A stretch of DNA of 64,000 nt, from the NCBI GenBank assembly GCA_937995595.1, contig CALKJW010000035.1, forward strand, positions 1 through 64,000. The letters run 5' to 3'. The position numbers and the translations under genes were made by a program. Position 1 is the first letter of the stretch. Each line of letters starts with the position of its first letter. This DNA is from an uncultured Phycisphaerales bacterium. Its GTDB lineage: Bacteria; Planctomycetota; Phycisphaerae; Phycisphaerales; UBA1924. Below the pieces are notes generated by a model, which searched no databases, was not told where the DNA came from, and saw only the letters and a program-made list of their open reading frames with translations. This document shows, in pieces, positions 35,558 through 43,966 of the stretch.

Positions 35558-35839
35558 TCAGGCCGAGGCCTCGCTGCACTCGATCGCGCGGCCGCCCTCG
35601 GGCCGCACCCAGCGCGCCGCACGCCCGCGCGGCTGCTGCGAGGCGTTCAGGTGGCGGAGGTACTGCTCCAGGTCGCGCGTCCCGAATCGTTCGAGGAACG
35701 CCGCGGTCGCCGTGGGGTTGATGGTGATGATCTGGCTCATCAGCCGCGGGCGGGCGGGGTCCTCGATCGGAAGCGACTTCCGCTCAGGCTTGGACTCGAC
35801 AAGGCCGAACAGCCGCGGGATCAACGGGAGCGTGGACAT
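35558..35839 (-). CDS. Small hypothetical protein (93 residues)
   Basis: This protein starts MSTLPLIPRLFGLVESKPER and contains KSLPIEDPARPRLMSQI and NPTATAAFLERFGTRDLEQY, which read like a folded helical domain followed by a charged tail. It has no signal peptide or membrane segment and no family I recognise. The hairpin terminator just after the stop supports it as a real gene. It lies divergent from the gene at 35941. Confidence 0.6.
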   Translation of the reverse strand: MSTLPLIPRLFGLVESKPERKSLPIEDPARPRLMSQIITINPTATAAFLERFGTRDLEQYLRHLNASQQPRGRAARWVRPEGGRAIECSEASA

Positions 35840-35940
35840 GTGCGCATCCTTGCTTGCGCCCAGCCGGCTCCGCCCGCCTTGGCGAGCAGTGGGTATCGGA
35901 GGCGCTCGGTCGAGCGCGTGAAGGTGTAACCTTGGCGGAC

Positions 35941-36513
35941 GTGACCGATCCGCCTCCACCCCACCACCCGCCGTCCCCCGCCGCCGCGCCGCGCCTCGAC
36001 GTGCGCGATGACTCGCTGCTCGCCGCGCCCGTGTCACCGCCGCGACCGGGCACGCTGGTCGTGCTCTGGTCCGGCTCGCTGGCCGATGCCGACGCGCCCG
36101 ACCCGCGCAACTGGACCGCCGCGGCGTGGGACACGCTGGACGCGGCGGTGAATCGCTGGGTCGCGGCGGGTCTGGCCGGGTCGCTGCTCGTGCGCACGCA
36201 CGCGCGGCACATCGTGTCGGACATCCCGTCGGCGGTGCGGTTCGCGCACCGGTGGCGGGAGACCGGCCCGCGCCTGCTGTGGGATCCGGCGTCGATGCTC
36301 GAAGACTCGATGGCGGCCCCGGCCCACGCCGCGACGCACCTCGAACGGCTCATCGACGCGCTGTCGCACCCGGACCTCGCGCTCGGCGTCGCCGCGGTCG
36401 CACTGGACGATGTGCGCGGCCCGTGGGCCGCTGCGCCGATCGACGCCGCGCGGGCGCGCTGCGCCGAGCTGGGCGTGCCGGTGGTCGGCCTGCCGCGGCC
36501 GAACCCCGCGTAG
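35941..36513 (+). CDS. Hypothetical protein, possible TIM-barrel relative
   Basis: This is a 190-residue protein with a Pro-rich first 20 residues. The core has strand/helix alternation, GTLVVLWSGSLADADAP, GLAGSLLVRTHARHIVSDIP, GPRLLWDPASMLEDSMA and ALGVAAVALDDVRGP, that resembles part of a xylose-isomerase-like TIM barrel, but it is too short for a full one and no metal ligands can be assigned. The start is GTG with weak ribosome-binding context; a TTG 9 nt earlier is an alternative. nuoC follows 58 nt later. Confidence 0.6.
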   Translation: MTDPPPPHHPPSPAAAPRLDVRDDSLLAAPVSPPRPGTLVVLWSGSLADADAPDPRNWTAAAWDTLDAAVNRWVAAGLAGSLLVRTHARHIVSDIPSAVRFAHRWRETGPRLLWDPASMLEDSMAAPAHAATHLERLIDALSHPDLALGVAAVALDDVRGPWAAAPIDAARARCAELGVPVVGLPRPNPA

Positions 36514-36537
36514 CCCCCGGCGCACGCCTTCGCACCC

Positions 36538-36543
36538 TACACT
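36538..36543 (+). promoter_or_regulatory. Candidate -10 hexamer TACACT upstream of nuoC
   Basis: TACACT lies 28 nt before the GTG of nuoC; AAGGA in the leader acts as ribosome-binding site. No -35 hexamer is evident. Confidence 0.3.
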
Positions 36544-36571
36544 CCCGGCCGCTGCCAACAAGGAACCCGCC

Positions 36572-37135
36572 GTGCCCGCAGACACCAAGCCCACGCTCGA
36601 CCACCCGGTCTTCAAGATCGTCAAGGACCAGTTCCCCGGCAAGCGCTTCCGCGGCACGGAATACCGCGGCCAGAGCACGCTGATCGTCGATCCGGCCGAT
36701 GCGCACGAGGTGCTCGCGTTCCTGCGCGACGACGCCTCGTGCCGCTACAACTTCCTGTCCGACCTCTTCGGCATCGACTACCTGAACTACCCCAGCAGGA
36801 CCATCGGCCGCTTCGCCGTGGTGTACAACCTCGTGTCGCACCAGCGCGACGACCGGCTGTTCGTCAAGGTCTTCCTCGACCCGTCGCTGCCGACCGACGG
36901 CACCGCCGACGACCCCGCGCTGTACCTCGACAGCGTGGTCGATCTGTGGCCGGGCGCCGAGTGGCCCGAGCGCGAAGTCTTCGACATGTTCGGCATCCGC
37001 TTCCGCAACCACCCGGACCTGCGCCGCATCCTCACGTGGGAGTCGTACCCCGCGCACCCGCTGCGGAAGGACTACCCCCTGCGCGGGCGCGGCGAGCGCG
37101 AGCAGTACCGCATCGTCGACCGCACGTCGGCGTGA
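36572..37135 (+). CDS. nuoC: NADH-quinone oxidoreductase subunit C (30 kDa)
   Basis: This 187-residue hydrophilic subunit belongs to the peripheral arm of complex I. The family signature is clear: EREVFDMFGIRFRNHPDLRR followed by TWESYPAHPLRKDYPLRG. The N-terminal half has YNFLSDLFGIDYLNYP and FAVVYNLVSHQRDDRLFVKV. The GTG at 36572 follows AAGGA by 6 nt. As with nuoA, no other nuo gene is adjacent: a hypothetical gene precedes it and an Lpt-like gene converges from the other side, so complex I genes are scattered. Confidence 0.95.
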   Translation: MPADTKPTLDHPVFKIVKDQFPGKRFRGTEYRGQSTLIVDPADAHEVLAFLRDDASCRYNFLSDLFGIDYLNYPSRTIGRFAVVYNLVSHQRDDRLFVKVFLDPSLPTDGTADDPALYLDSVVDLWPGAEWPEREVFDMFGIRFRNHPDLRRILTWESYPAHPLRKDYPLRGRGEREQYRIVDRTSA

Positions 37136-37235
37136 CGGGGAGTCGGCCGTCGGGATTCACCGCAGGATACGCGGCGATCGCCGACGACGCGGGCGGAACG
37201 GGGAGTCGATGCCGTTCCCCGAAGCCCTTTCAGGT

Positions 37236-37275
37236 TTCCTGTATCTCTGCGTTCCCTGCGCCTCTGCGGTGAACG
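37236..37275. repeat. CTCTGCG-type dispersed repeat
   Basis: The stretch contains three near-identical units, TCTCTGCG, TTCCCTGCG and CCTCTGCG, then GGTGAACG. Read on the other strand it is the TTCACCGCAGAGGCGCAG-type element found between genes in many unrelated environmental bacteria. It lies in the 215-nt gap between two convergent genes and is lower in GC than its surroundings. Confidence 0.6.
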
Positions 37276-37350
37276 TCGCTTGAGCGTCCACCGCGGCACG
37301 AGTCTGGTCGAGAAGTCGCGCGAGATCGGAACCCCGAACTCCACGGGTGC

Positions 37351-40300
37351 TCACCGCGGCGCGATGATCGTCGCCGGTTCGAGGATCTCGACCTGATCGC
37401 GCAGCAGGTCCCACCGCAGTTTGCGCGCCGTGAACGGCGAGGCCCGCCGATCGTCGAACAGCGTGACCGTCCCGCCCGGCGCGGCCTGAGCGACCAGCAC
37501 CCCGGCGCGCACTTCGTACCGCACGTCCTCGCCGACCAGCCGCTGCGGCCCGGACTCGGCGTAGACCGCGCCGCGCGCGTGGGCGTCGACCAGCCGCGAG
37601 CCGCCGCCCGCCAGGTCGACCGTCGCGGTCAGGCGGTCGGCAGTCATCCGCGCGACCGGCCCGTCGCCGACGGGCTTGTGCACGACCTCGACCTCGCGCT
37701 CCAGTTCCAGCACGCCCGTGCCGCGCGTGAACAGCATCGACTGCCCCCAACGGAAACTCGACGTGCCCCGCGGCGACGAGAGCGAGTCGCCCGAGGGCGC
37801 GGCCGACGGCTCGCGCTGGTCGTAGACGATCGCGCGTCCACCCGTCGGCGCGGAGAACGTGCCCCGCTCGTCGTCGGCCGTCAGCGCGTCCGATTCGATG
37901 TACGTGATGGTTTCCAGGATCCGGCCCGCGCCGGCCGCCGCGCCGGCCGGTCTGTAGCGCCGGCTCTCGATCTTCGCCGGCGGCGCGTCGCCCGAGGCTG
38001 GGTCTTCAAGGTCGCCGTACACGGTCGCTCGCAGCACCCGCAGGCCCTCGACGCTCGCGCCCGGCGCGCCCGAGGGCTCCGCCGCGGCGGTCTCGCCCGC
38101 GTCGGGCCCGGCAAACTCGATCCGCACGCGCTGCCCGCGCACAAGGTCCGCCGCCAGTGGCTCGTCACGCGTCACGACCGTGTCGCCCGCGCAGTCCAGC
38201 GTCCGGGCCGCGTCGTCGAAGAACATCGAGCGCGTCCACGTCGCGGCGATGCGCGTCTCGCCCCCGCCGGGCGCGGGCTGCACGTGGTCGAACCGCCCCG
38301 GCTCCAGCACCGCCATGGTGCCCTTGAGGCCGTCGAAGTCGACCGAGGTTGATGTGATGACCGACTCGCCCCGCGCCACCTCGACCCGACGGCCGGTCAG
38401 CGTGGCCGTCTGCCGCTGCGCGTGGCCCCGGATGCGCTCGGCCGCGGCCCGGACGCCGTCGGCCCGCCGGAAGCGCACGGGCGTCTGGTCCTCACCGCCG
38501 CTCGCGGCGGCGCGGGCCTCGAAATCGGTCACGACGATGTCGCCCCGCTCGTCGCGCGACAGGTGCGCCTCGAGCACCGGTGCGAACACCGCCGCGTCGC
38601 GTCGCCCGGCCGCGGCGTCGCCCCGGGCGAGCAGGTACACCGGGTCGGCCTCGCCCGCCCGCACCGTCGATGGCTCGAACCGCACGTCGAGCGCTTCGGC
38701 GTGCAGCACGCCCTCGCCCAAGTCGGGCCCGACCAGCGCAATGTCCACCCCCGGCGGACGCGACCAGCCCTCGGCCAGCGCCTCGACGTCGCCCGTCACC
38801 CGCAGGTGGCTCAGGAGCATCGGGTTCTTGCCGTGCTCGACGAACTCGACGCGGATCGTGTCGCCCCCGAGCGACGAACGCTCGTCCATCGCGACCGCGC
38901 GGCCGTTGAACTCCGCCCACTCCAGCGCGTCGCGGATCTGACCGTCCGTCACGCGGAACTTAAAGTCCGCGCCGCTCTGCCAGAACACGCGGCGCGACAC
39001 CCACGCGTGCGCGCCGCCCCGGTCGCCCGCGAGAAACGCCGGCAGGCCGTCGTCGCCGGGGGCCATGGCGACGATGCGCCAGCGCTCGGCGATGGTCGCC
39101 AACTGTCCCTCGCCGGGGATCGTCGCCTCGCCGGTCGATAGGTCCACGCGCACGCTCGGGCCGACGAGACACCCCGACTCGGGCGCGGCCAGCCAGACGC
39201 GCTGCCCGCCGCCGTGCATCGTCAGCACGCGCCGGGTCGCGAGGTACTCCAGTTCCGCGCACCCGCCGCGCGCCTGGATCTCGGCGTCGAGCAGGCTCAC
39301 GCGCTCCGCGCCGCCCGGCGCGGCCGCGGTGAACCGCAGCGCGAGGTGGTTGCCCTCGGCCAGTTCGGGCGGCGTCTGCCCGGCGATCGGGCGCGCCGTC
39401 AGCGTGCCGGTCCAGGTCAGTTCAAGGTCCGCGGGGCCGGGCGCAAACAGCCGCGGCGGCCAGTCGCGCGATGCGAGCGCCAGCGCGGGCACCACCGCGG
39501 CCAGCGGCCACTCACCCGCGCCCGCGTGCCCGGGCGCCGGCGGGCGCAGCGCGACCTCTGCCGCGGGTTCGCCCGCCGCGGCGGTCGCGCCGCCGAACGC
39601 GCCTTCCGGCAGTTTGTTGTCGAGCGTGCGCAGCCACACGAGCAGCGCGTCCGCGGTCAGCAGGCGCCGCTTCTGCGACACCCGGACGTCGCCGCTGAAC
39701 ACCGCGCGGTACAGGTCTTCCTTGACTCGGCGCGCGGTCCGCGTCGCGCTCGGCGGCGGTGCATCACTCGGTTGTGCCGGCTCGTCGTCGGTCGCGGTCA
39801 GGGAGTTGCGGGCGACGGTCGGCCCCGCCGGCTTGGTGCGCGCCGCGCGCGGTCCTGTCTCGCCGGTCGCGCCACCGGGCGCATCCTGCTGCGCCACCGA
39901 CTCCCACCCCTCGTCGCGCCGACGGTCCTCCTCGCGCTGCTCGACGTGGTAGCGGATCAGCCCGTCGCGCGCGACGTTGAGATACTCGATGCGTTCCAGC
40001 GCCTGGTTGCCGCGGACGATCAGGCCCGTGCCCTCGAAGCGCACGATCGGCGACTCGATCTCGAAGGGGTCGTCGGTGGCGAACTCCAGCAGCAGCGTGT
40101 CGAAGCGCACCGCGTTGGTTCGCGCCACCAGCGCCGGCGCGTCCGACATCGCGTCGCGCGGGCGGCCCGCGTCGGCGGCGCTCCGCGGCGGGAAGAGCAG
40201 GATGACGACGCGCCCCTCGAACACGCCCGACTCGATCTGCTGGGCCGAGGCCTGCCCCTTCAGGCGGCCGCCGTCGGCCCGGACGAACAGGGCCCGCCCG

Positions 40301-40641
40301 TCGTCGAGGTAGATCCACGCGCGCGGCTCGGTCAACTCGTACGCGCCGGGCCCGACGGGGTTCATCCGGCGGTACAGCACCTCGGCCTGCAGGCGTCCGG
40401 GGTCGTCCTTGCGGGTGAACTGCCAACGGCCGTCGCGCCCGGGGACGATCGCGCCGTCGGCGGGAGCGTCGGGCACCGGTGCGGCGTTGATGTCCGTCAC
40501 GTCGCCCAACGGCGCGGGGCGCGGCGGCGGGGGCCGGTAGGTGAGCGCCACCAGCAGCACGCCCCCCGCCAGCACCAGCGCCACCGCGCCGGCGATCAAC
40601 AAACCGGCGGAACGGGTGCTGGCAAACCGCGGGGCAGGCAT
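37351..40641 (-). CDS. Giant LptC/LptA-like lipopolysaccharide export protein
   Basis: This is a 1,096-residue protein with one N-terminal membrane anchor (about residues 12-33) and a long periplasmic part made of beta-rich repeats. Near the start, RWQFTRKDDPGRLQAEVLYR and DGRALFVRADGGRLKGQA resemble LptC; later stretches such as ARMTADRLTATVDLAGGGSR, RLVGEDVRYEVRAGVL and APGGTVTLFDDRRASPFTAR resemble OstA/LptA repeats. It is much longer than LptC or LptA (each about 180-200), suggesting a fused bridge for LPS transport to the outer membrane. No other lpt genes are in the window; convergent with nuoC. Confidence 0.75.
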   Translation of the reverse strand: MPAPRFASTRSAGLLIAGAVALVLAGGVLLVALTYRPPPPRPAPLGDVTDINAAPVPDAPADGAIVPGRDGRWQFTRKDDPGRLQAEVLYRRMNPVGPGAYELTEPRAWIYLDDGRALFVRADGGRLKGQASAQQIESGVFEGRVVILLFPPRSAADAGRPRDAMSDAPALVARTNAVRFDTLLLEFATDDPFEIESPIVRFEGTGLIVRGNQALERIEYLNVARDGLIRYHVEQREEDRRRDEGWESVAQQDAPGGATGETGPRAARTKPAGPTVARNSLTATDDEPAQPSDAPPPSATRTARRVKEDLYRAVFSGDVRVSQKRRLLTADALLVWLRTLDNKLPEGAFGGATAAAGEPAAEVALRPPAPGHAGAGEWPLAAVVPALALASRDWPPRLFAPGPADLELTWTGTLTARPIAGQTPPELAEGNHLALRFTAAAPGGAERVSLLDAEIQARGGCAELEYLATRRVLTMHGGGQRVWLAAPESGCLVGPSVRVDLSTGEATIPGEGQLATIAERWRIVAMAPGDDGLPAFLAGDRGGAHAWVSRRVFWQSGADFKFRVTDGQIRDALEWAEFNGRAVAMDERSSLGGDTIRVEFVEHGKNPMLLSHLRVTGDVEALAEGWSRPPGVDIALVGPDLGEGVLHAEALDVRFEPSTVRAGEADPVYLLARGDAAAGRRDAAVFAPVLEAHLSRDERGDIVVTDFEARAAASGGEDQTPVRFRRADGVRAAAERIRGHAQRQTATLTGRRVEVARGESVITSTSVDFDGLKGTMAVLEPGRFDHVQPAPGGGETRIAATWTRSMFFDDAARTLDCAGDTVVTRDEPLAADLVRGQRVRIEFAGPDAGETAAAEPSGAPGASVEGLRVLRATVYGDLEDPASGDAPPAKIESRRYRPAGAAAGAGRILETITYIESDALTADDERGTFSAPTGGRAIVYDQREPSAAPSGDSLSSPRGTSSFRWGQSMLFTRGTGVLELEREVEVVHKPVGDGPVARMTADRLTATVDLAGGGSRLVDAHARGAVYAESGPQRLVGEDVRYEVRAGVLVAQAAPGGTVTLFDDRRASPFTARKLRWDLLRDQVEILEPATIIAPR

Positions 40642-40718
40642 GGGCGGATGGTACGGCCCGACCGCCCGCGCGGTTAAACTCCCGGCCCGACCGGGAACAC
40701 GGGGCCGCGAGACACAAC

Positions 40719-41612
40719 GTGCTGCATGGGCTGCTCATCGGGTTCGGCATCGGCGTGCTGGTCGCGGCGTGGGCCGCGTGGCTGCTGCTGCGCCGGCACC
40801 TGCGCCGCCTGCGCGCGGCCGAACGCCGCGCCCGGACCGCCGAACGCATGGCCGAGATCGGCGCCATGACCAGCGGTCTGGCCCACGAGATCAAGAACCC
40901 GCTCTCGACCATCGGGCTCAACGCCCAACTCCTGCTGGAGTCGGTCGGCGAACTGCCCATCGACGAGAGCGAGCGCTCGCGCCTGGTCAACCGGCTGGGC
41001 GCGCTGCGGCGCGAGACCGACCGACTGGCCGGGATCCTGCAGGACTTCCTGCAGTACGCCGGGCAGGTGCGCCCGGACGTGCGCCCGACGGACCTCAACG
41101 CCGCGGTGCAGGAACTGGCCGACTTCTTCATGCCCGAGGCGGAGCGCAACGGCGTGCGTCTGAGCGTCGCGGGCGATGCCGGCCGCGCCGACGCGACCGC
41201 GCGCATCGACGCCAAACTCATCAAGCAGGCGCTCCTGAACCTGATGCTCAACGCGACGCAGGCGATGGCCGCGGCGGGCGCGAAGGACCCGTCGCGCCCG
41301 CGCGAACTCATGCTCCGCACCGAGACCCGGCGCGAGGCCGACGGGCATCGCTCCGTCGTCGTGCACGTGACCGACACCGGGCCGGGCATCGCCCCCGAGA
41401 CGCTGGCACGCATCTTCGACCCCTACTTCACGACGCGCGCGGGCGGTTCGGGCCTGGGGTTGCCGGCGGCGCGCAGGCTTGTCGAAGCCCACGGCGGGCG
41501 GATCGACGTCTGGTCGGAAGTCGGCAAGGGGTCGGACTTCGCCGTCGTGCTGCCGGTCGACGGCCCGGCGACCAACGCCGAGGCCGGGGCCGGCACCAAC
41601 GGGCACGGCTGA
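40719..41612 (+). CDS. Membrane-anchored sensor histidine kinase (orphan)
   Basis: This is a 297-residue protein. One N-terminal membrane helix (about 4-24), no obvious periplasmic sensor domain, then an H-box with His56 in LAHEIKNPLSTIGLNAQLLL, an N-box in NLMLNATQAM, and G-boxes VTDTGPGIAPE and GSGLGLPAARRL. It belongs to the NtrB-like HisKA/HATPase group. No response regulator is adjacent, so its partner is elsewhere, possibly the sigma-54 regulator at 51 kb. The GTG start follows a TAAACT hexamer by 38 nt. Confidence 0.92.
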   Translation: MLHGLLIGFGIGVLVAAWAAWLLLRRHLRRLRAAERRARTAERMAEIGAMTSGLAHEIKNPLSTIGLNAQLLLESVGELPIDESERSRLVNRLGALRRETDRLAGILQDFLQYAGQVRPDVRPTDLNAAVQELADFFMPEAERNGVRLSVAGDAGRADATARIDAKLIKQALLNLMLNATQAMAAAGAKDPSRPRELMLRTETRREADGHRSVVVHVTDTGPGIAPETLARIFDPYFTTRAGGSGLGLPAARRLVEAHGGRIDVWSEVGKGSDFAVVLPVDGPATNAEAGAGTNGHG

Positions 41613-41867
41613 TCATTCCGCGGCGTTGGCGGCGACCGCGCGACCCGTGTGCGATCGGGACCGGCGCACGCCGAGCCGGGTCGGCTCTTCCGGCACGCGC
41701 AGGGCGACGCTCGAATCGCCGGGAAGCGGGGTGTGCGAGGCCGGTGCGCCCGCGAACAGCGGCCGATCGGCCGCGCATCCGGCCAAGACCGCGACCGCGC
41801 CGCACCCCAACCACGCGGCCGCTGCCAGCCGAACAAGTCGCTCGAACGCATGACGGGTTGCTGCCAT
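41613..41867 (-). CDS. Small putative lipoprotein
   Basis: This is an 84-residue frame with a hydrophobic N-terminus and lipobox-like VAVLAGC (residues about 26-32), followed by a short polar part (SHTPLPGDSSVALRVPEEPT). Its stop is immediately adjacent to that of the sensor kinase on the other strand. No conserved domain is visible and no strong Shine-Dalgarno was found, so it may be spurious. Confidence 0.45.
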   Translation of the reverse strand: MAATRHAFERLVRLAAAAWLGCGAVAVLAGCAADRPLFAGAPASHTPLPGDSSVALRVPEEPTRLGVRRSRSHTGRAVAANAAE

Positions 41868-42019
41868 GAACGTGCCGCGCACGCACCGTGCGGCACGGTT
41901 CGGAGATCGGCGTTTGCCCGCCGTGGCGTGGATTGAAGGTTCCCACGCGAGGAACAGAGCCCCGTTCCAAGGGGTGTGTGCCGGTCCTGCCGGTCGCGCG
42001 GCGCGTTCGCGGACGTTGG

Positions 42020-42048
42020 TTGAGCAGGCCGCGGCCCGGCCTTACCAT
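42020..42048 (+). promoter_or_regulatory. Promoter: TTGAGC, 17 bp, TACCAT (leaderless)
   Basis: TTGAGC at 42020-42025 and TACCAT at 42043-42048 are 17 bp apart, as for a housekeeping sigma promoter. The -10 ends 8 nt before the ATG at 42057, so the transcript would start at or just before the start codon. No Shine-Dalgarno is present. Confidence 0.55.
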
Positions 42049-42056
42049 CGCTGGCC

Positions 42057-42923
42057 ATGCTCAAGCCCACGTTCAGCACCGTCGCCTGCCCGGAACTCTC
42101 GCTGCGCGCCGTCGCCGAACTGGCCGAGCGGCACGGGTTCGAGGGCGTGGAACTCCGCACCTTCGGCGACGACTCGAAGCGCATGGCCTGCGACCCCGCG
42201 CTGACCGCCGAGGACAAGACGCGCACCCTCTTTGCCTCGCGGGGCGTCGAGATTCTGTCGCTGGCGACCTCGTGCCGGTTCGACGCGACCGTCTTCCCGC
42301 CGTTCATCGGTCACCTCGTCTGCGACACCGAGCGCAGCGTGCGCGAGGCCAAGCACGCGGTGGACCTCGCCGTGCGGATCGAGTGCCCGTTTGTGCGGGT
42401 CTTCGCGTTCGAGATCGCGCCGCGCGAGAAGCCCGCCGCGGCGACGGCGCGGATCGTCGACCGCCTGCGGAAGGTGTGCGACCACGCCGACAAGACCGGG
42501 GCGCGGATCGTGCTGGAAAACGGCGGGTCGTTCGAGACCGCGGTGCAGGTGCGCGACCTGATCGAGCGCGTGAACCACCCGCTGCTGGGCGCGTGCTACG
42601 CGCTGGCGACGGGATGGGCCGCGGGCGACACGGCGCAGGCCGCGGTCGCCGCCCTCGGCTCGCGACTGTGGGTCGCGCGGATCAAGGACCTGGAGAACGG
42701 CGCGCCGGTGCGACTCGGAACCGGCGAAGTCCCCTGCCGCGAGTTCGTCGAGACGCTCGCCCGCGCCGGGTTCGACGGGCCGGTGGTCTACGAGTGGGAC
42801 CGCGCGTGGATGCCGGATCTGGCGCCGGCGGACGAAGCGCTGGCGGGCGTGGCCGCCAAGATCGTCGAGTGGGCCGCGCCCGCCTCGAAGCTCGCCGCCG
42901 GGCCGCTACACTCGACCCCATGA
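42057..42923 (+). CDS. Xylose isomerase-like TIM-barrel protein
   Basis: This is a 288-residue cytoplasmic protein of the AP-endonuclease-2/sugar phosphate isomerase/epimerase superfamily. The barrel strands and metal-site candidates are visible: FEGVELRTFGDDSK, FVRVFAFEIAPRE, RIVLENGGSFETA (Glu), LLGACYALATGWAAGD, WVARIKDLENG and PVVYEWDRAW (Glu). The usual metal His is not obvious. The substrate is unknown. Its stop overlaps the agmatinase-family start by 4 nt. Confidence 0.85.
   Translation: MLKPTFSTVACPELSLRAVAELAERHGFEGVELRTFGDDSKRMACDPALTAEDKTRTLFASRGVEILSLATSCRFDATVFPPFIGHLVCDTERSVREAKHAVDLAVRIECPFVRVFAFEIAPREKPAAATARIVDRLRKVCDHADKTGARIVLENGGSFETAVQVRDLIERVNHPLLGACYALATGWAAGDTAQAAVAALGSRLWVARIKDLENGAPVRLGTGEVPCREFVETLARAGFDGPVVYEWDRAWMPDLAPADEALAGVAAKIVEWAAPASKLAAGPLHSTP
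42907..42912 (+). promoter_or_regulatory. Candidate -10 hexamer TACACT inside the 3' end of the TIM-barrel gene
   Basis: TACACT ends 7 nt before the ATG at 42920, the same spacing as at other leaderless candidates. The gene can also be served by read-through from upstream, since it overlaps the previous stop. Confidence 0.3.
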
Positions 42924-43966
42924 CCTTCGACCCAGACGCGGCGGCGCAGCCCGGTTCGGGCATCTTCGGCCTGCCCTTCACGCGCGAGCAGTCGCGCATC
43001 GTCGTCATCCCCGTCCCGTTCGACGCGACGACCTCGTACGGCGGGGGCACGTCTGCCGGCCCGCGCGCGGTCTTCGACGCGTCGGCGCAGGTCGATCTGC
43101 ACGACCACCAGTTCGGCGCGGTCTACGAGCACGGGATCTTCATGGAGCCCGTCCCGCGCGACGTCGCGGCCCTGTCGGCCGCGGCACGACGGCTCGCCAA
43201 GCCGATCATCTCGCGCGGCGGGGCGACCGCGCGCGACCGCGCCGCGGTCGCGAAGGTCAACGACGCGTGCTTCCGCGTCGCCGAGCACACCTACGACCGC
43301 GCCCGCGCCGCGCTGGACGAGGGCCGAATCCCCGGCCTGCTCGGCGGCGACCACTCGACGCCCTTTGGCGCGATCTGGGCCGCGGCGGACCACGTGGCGC
43401 AGATCAGAGGCAACAAGGGGCTGGGGATCCTGCAGGTCGATGCGCACATGGACCTGCGCGACGCGTACGAGGGCTTCGCGTGGTCGCACGCCTCGATCAT
43501 GCACAACGTGCTGTGGCTGCTGCCGCGCGTCACGCGGCTGGTGCAGGTGGGCATCCGCGACTACGGCGCGGGCGAACTGGCCGCGTCGCGCGCCGCCGGG
43601 GGCCGGGTCTTCACGCACTTTGACCACGACTGGGCCCGGCGGCTCGACGCGGGCGCGAAGTTTGAAGCGCTGTGCAGGGACGCCATCAGGCCCCTGCCGC
43701 CGCACGTGTGGGTGAGTTTCGACATCGACGGGCTCGACCCCGCGCTGTGCCCGCACACGGGCACGCCGGTGCCGGGCGGGCTCTCGTTTGCACGCGCGTG
43801 CGTGCTGCTGGAGTTGCTGGCACGTTCGGGGCGCACCATCGTCGGCTTTGACCTCAACGAGGTCTGCCCCGGCCCGAGCAGGAGCGAGCCGGAGTGGGAC
43901 GCCAACGTCGGCGCCCGCGTGCTCTACAAACTCTGCGGCGCGGCGGCGGTCTCGCGGCGGACCTGA
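42920..43966 (+). CDS. Agmatinase/arginase-family ureohydrolase
   Basis: This is a 348-residue binuclear manganese enzyme. Metal ligands are in LLGGDHSTPFG, ILQVDAHMDLRDAYEG and SFDIDGLDPALCPHTGTPVP, the standard ureohydrolase set. The YGGGTSAGPRAVFDAS segment fits agmatinase or formiminoglutamase-type relatives. The likely reaction removes urea from a guanidino compound such as agmatine (polyamine synthesis). It is coupled to the TIM-barrel gene by a 4-nt overlap and overlaps the convergent HEAT-repeat gene by 43 nt. Confidence 0.92.
   Translation: MTFDPDAAAQPGSGIFGLPFTREQSRIVVIPVPFDATTSYGGGTSAGPRAVFDASAQVDLHDHQFGAVYEHGIFMEPVPRDVAALSAAARRLAKPIISRGGATARDRAAVAKVNDACFRVAEHTYDRARAALDEGRIPGLLGGDHSTPFGAIWAAADHVAQIRGNKGLGILQVDAHMDLRDAYEGFAWSHASIMHNVLWLLPRVTRLVQVGIRDYGAGELAASRAAGGRVFTHFDHDWARRLDAGAKFEALCRDAIRPLPPHVWVSFDIDGLDPALCPHTGTPVPGGLSFARACVLLELLARSGRTIVGFDLNEVCPGPSRSEPEWDANVGARVLYKLCGAAAVSRRT

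Noticed and set aside
41928-41939. GTGGATTGAAGG, resembling the end of some CRISPR repeats
   Set aside because: It occurs once; no regular spacing or second copy nearby.
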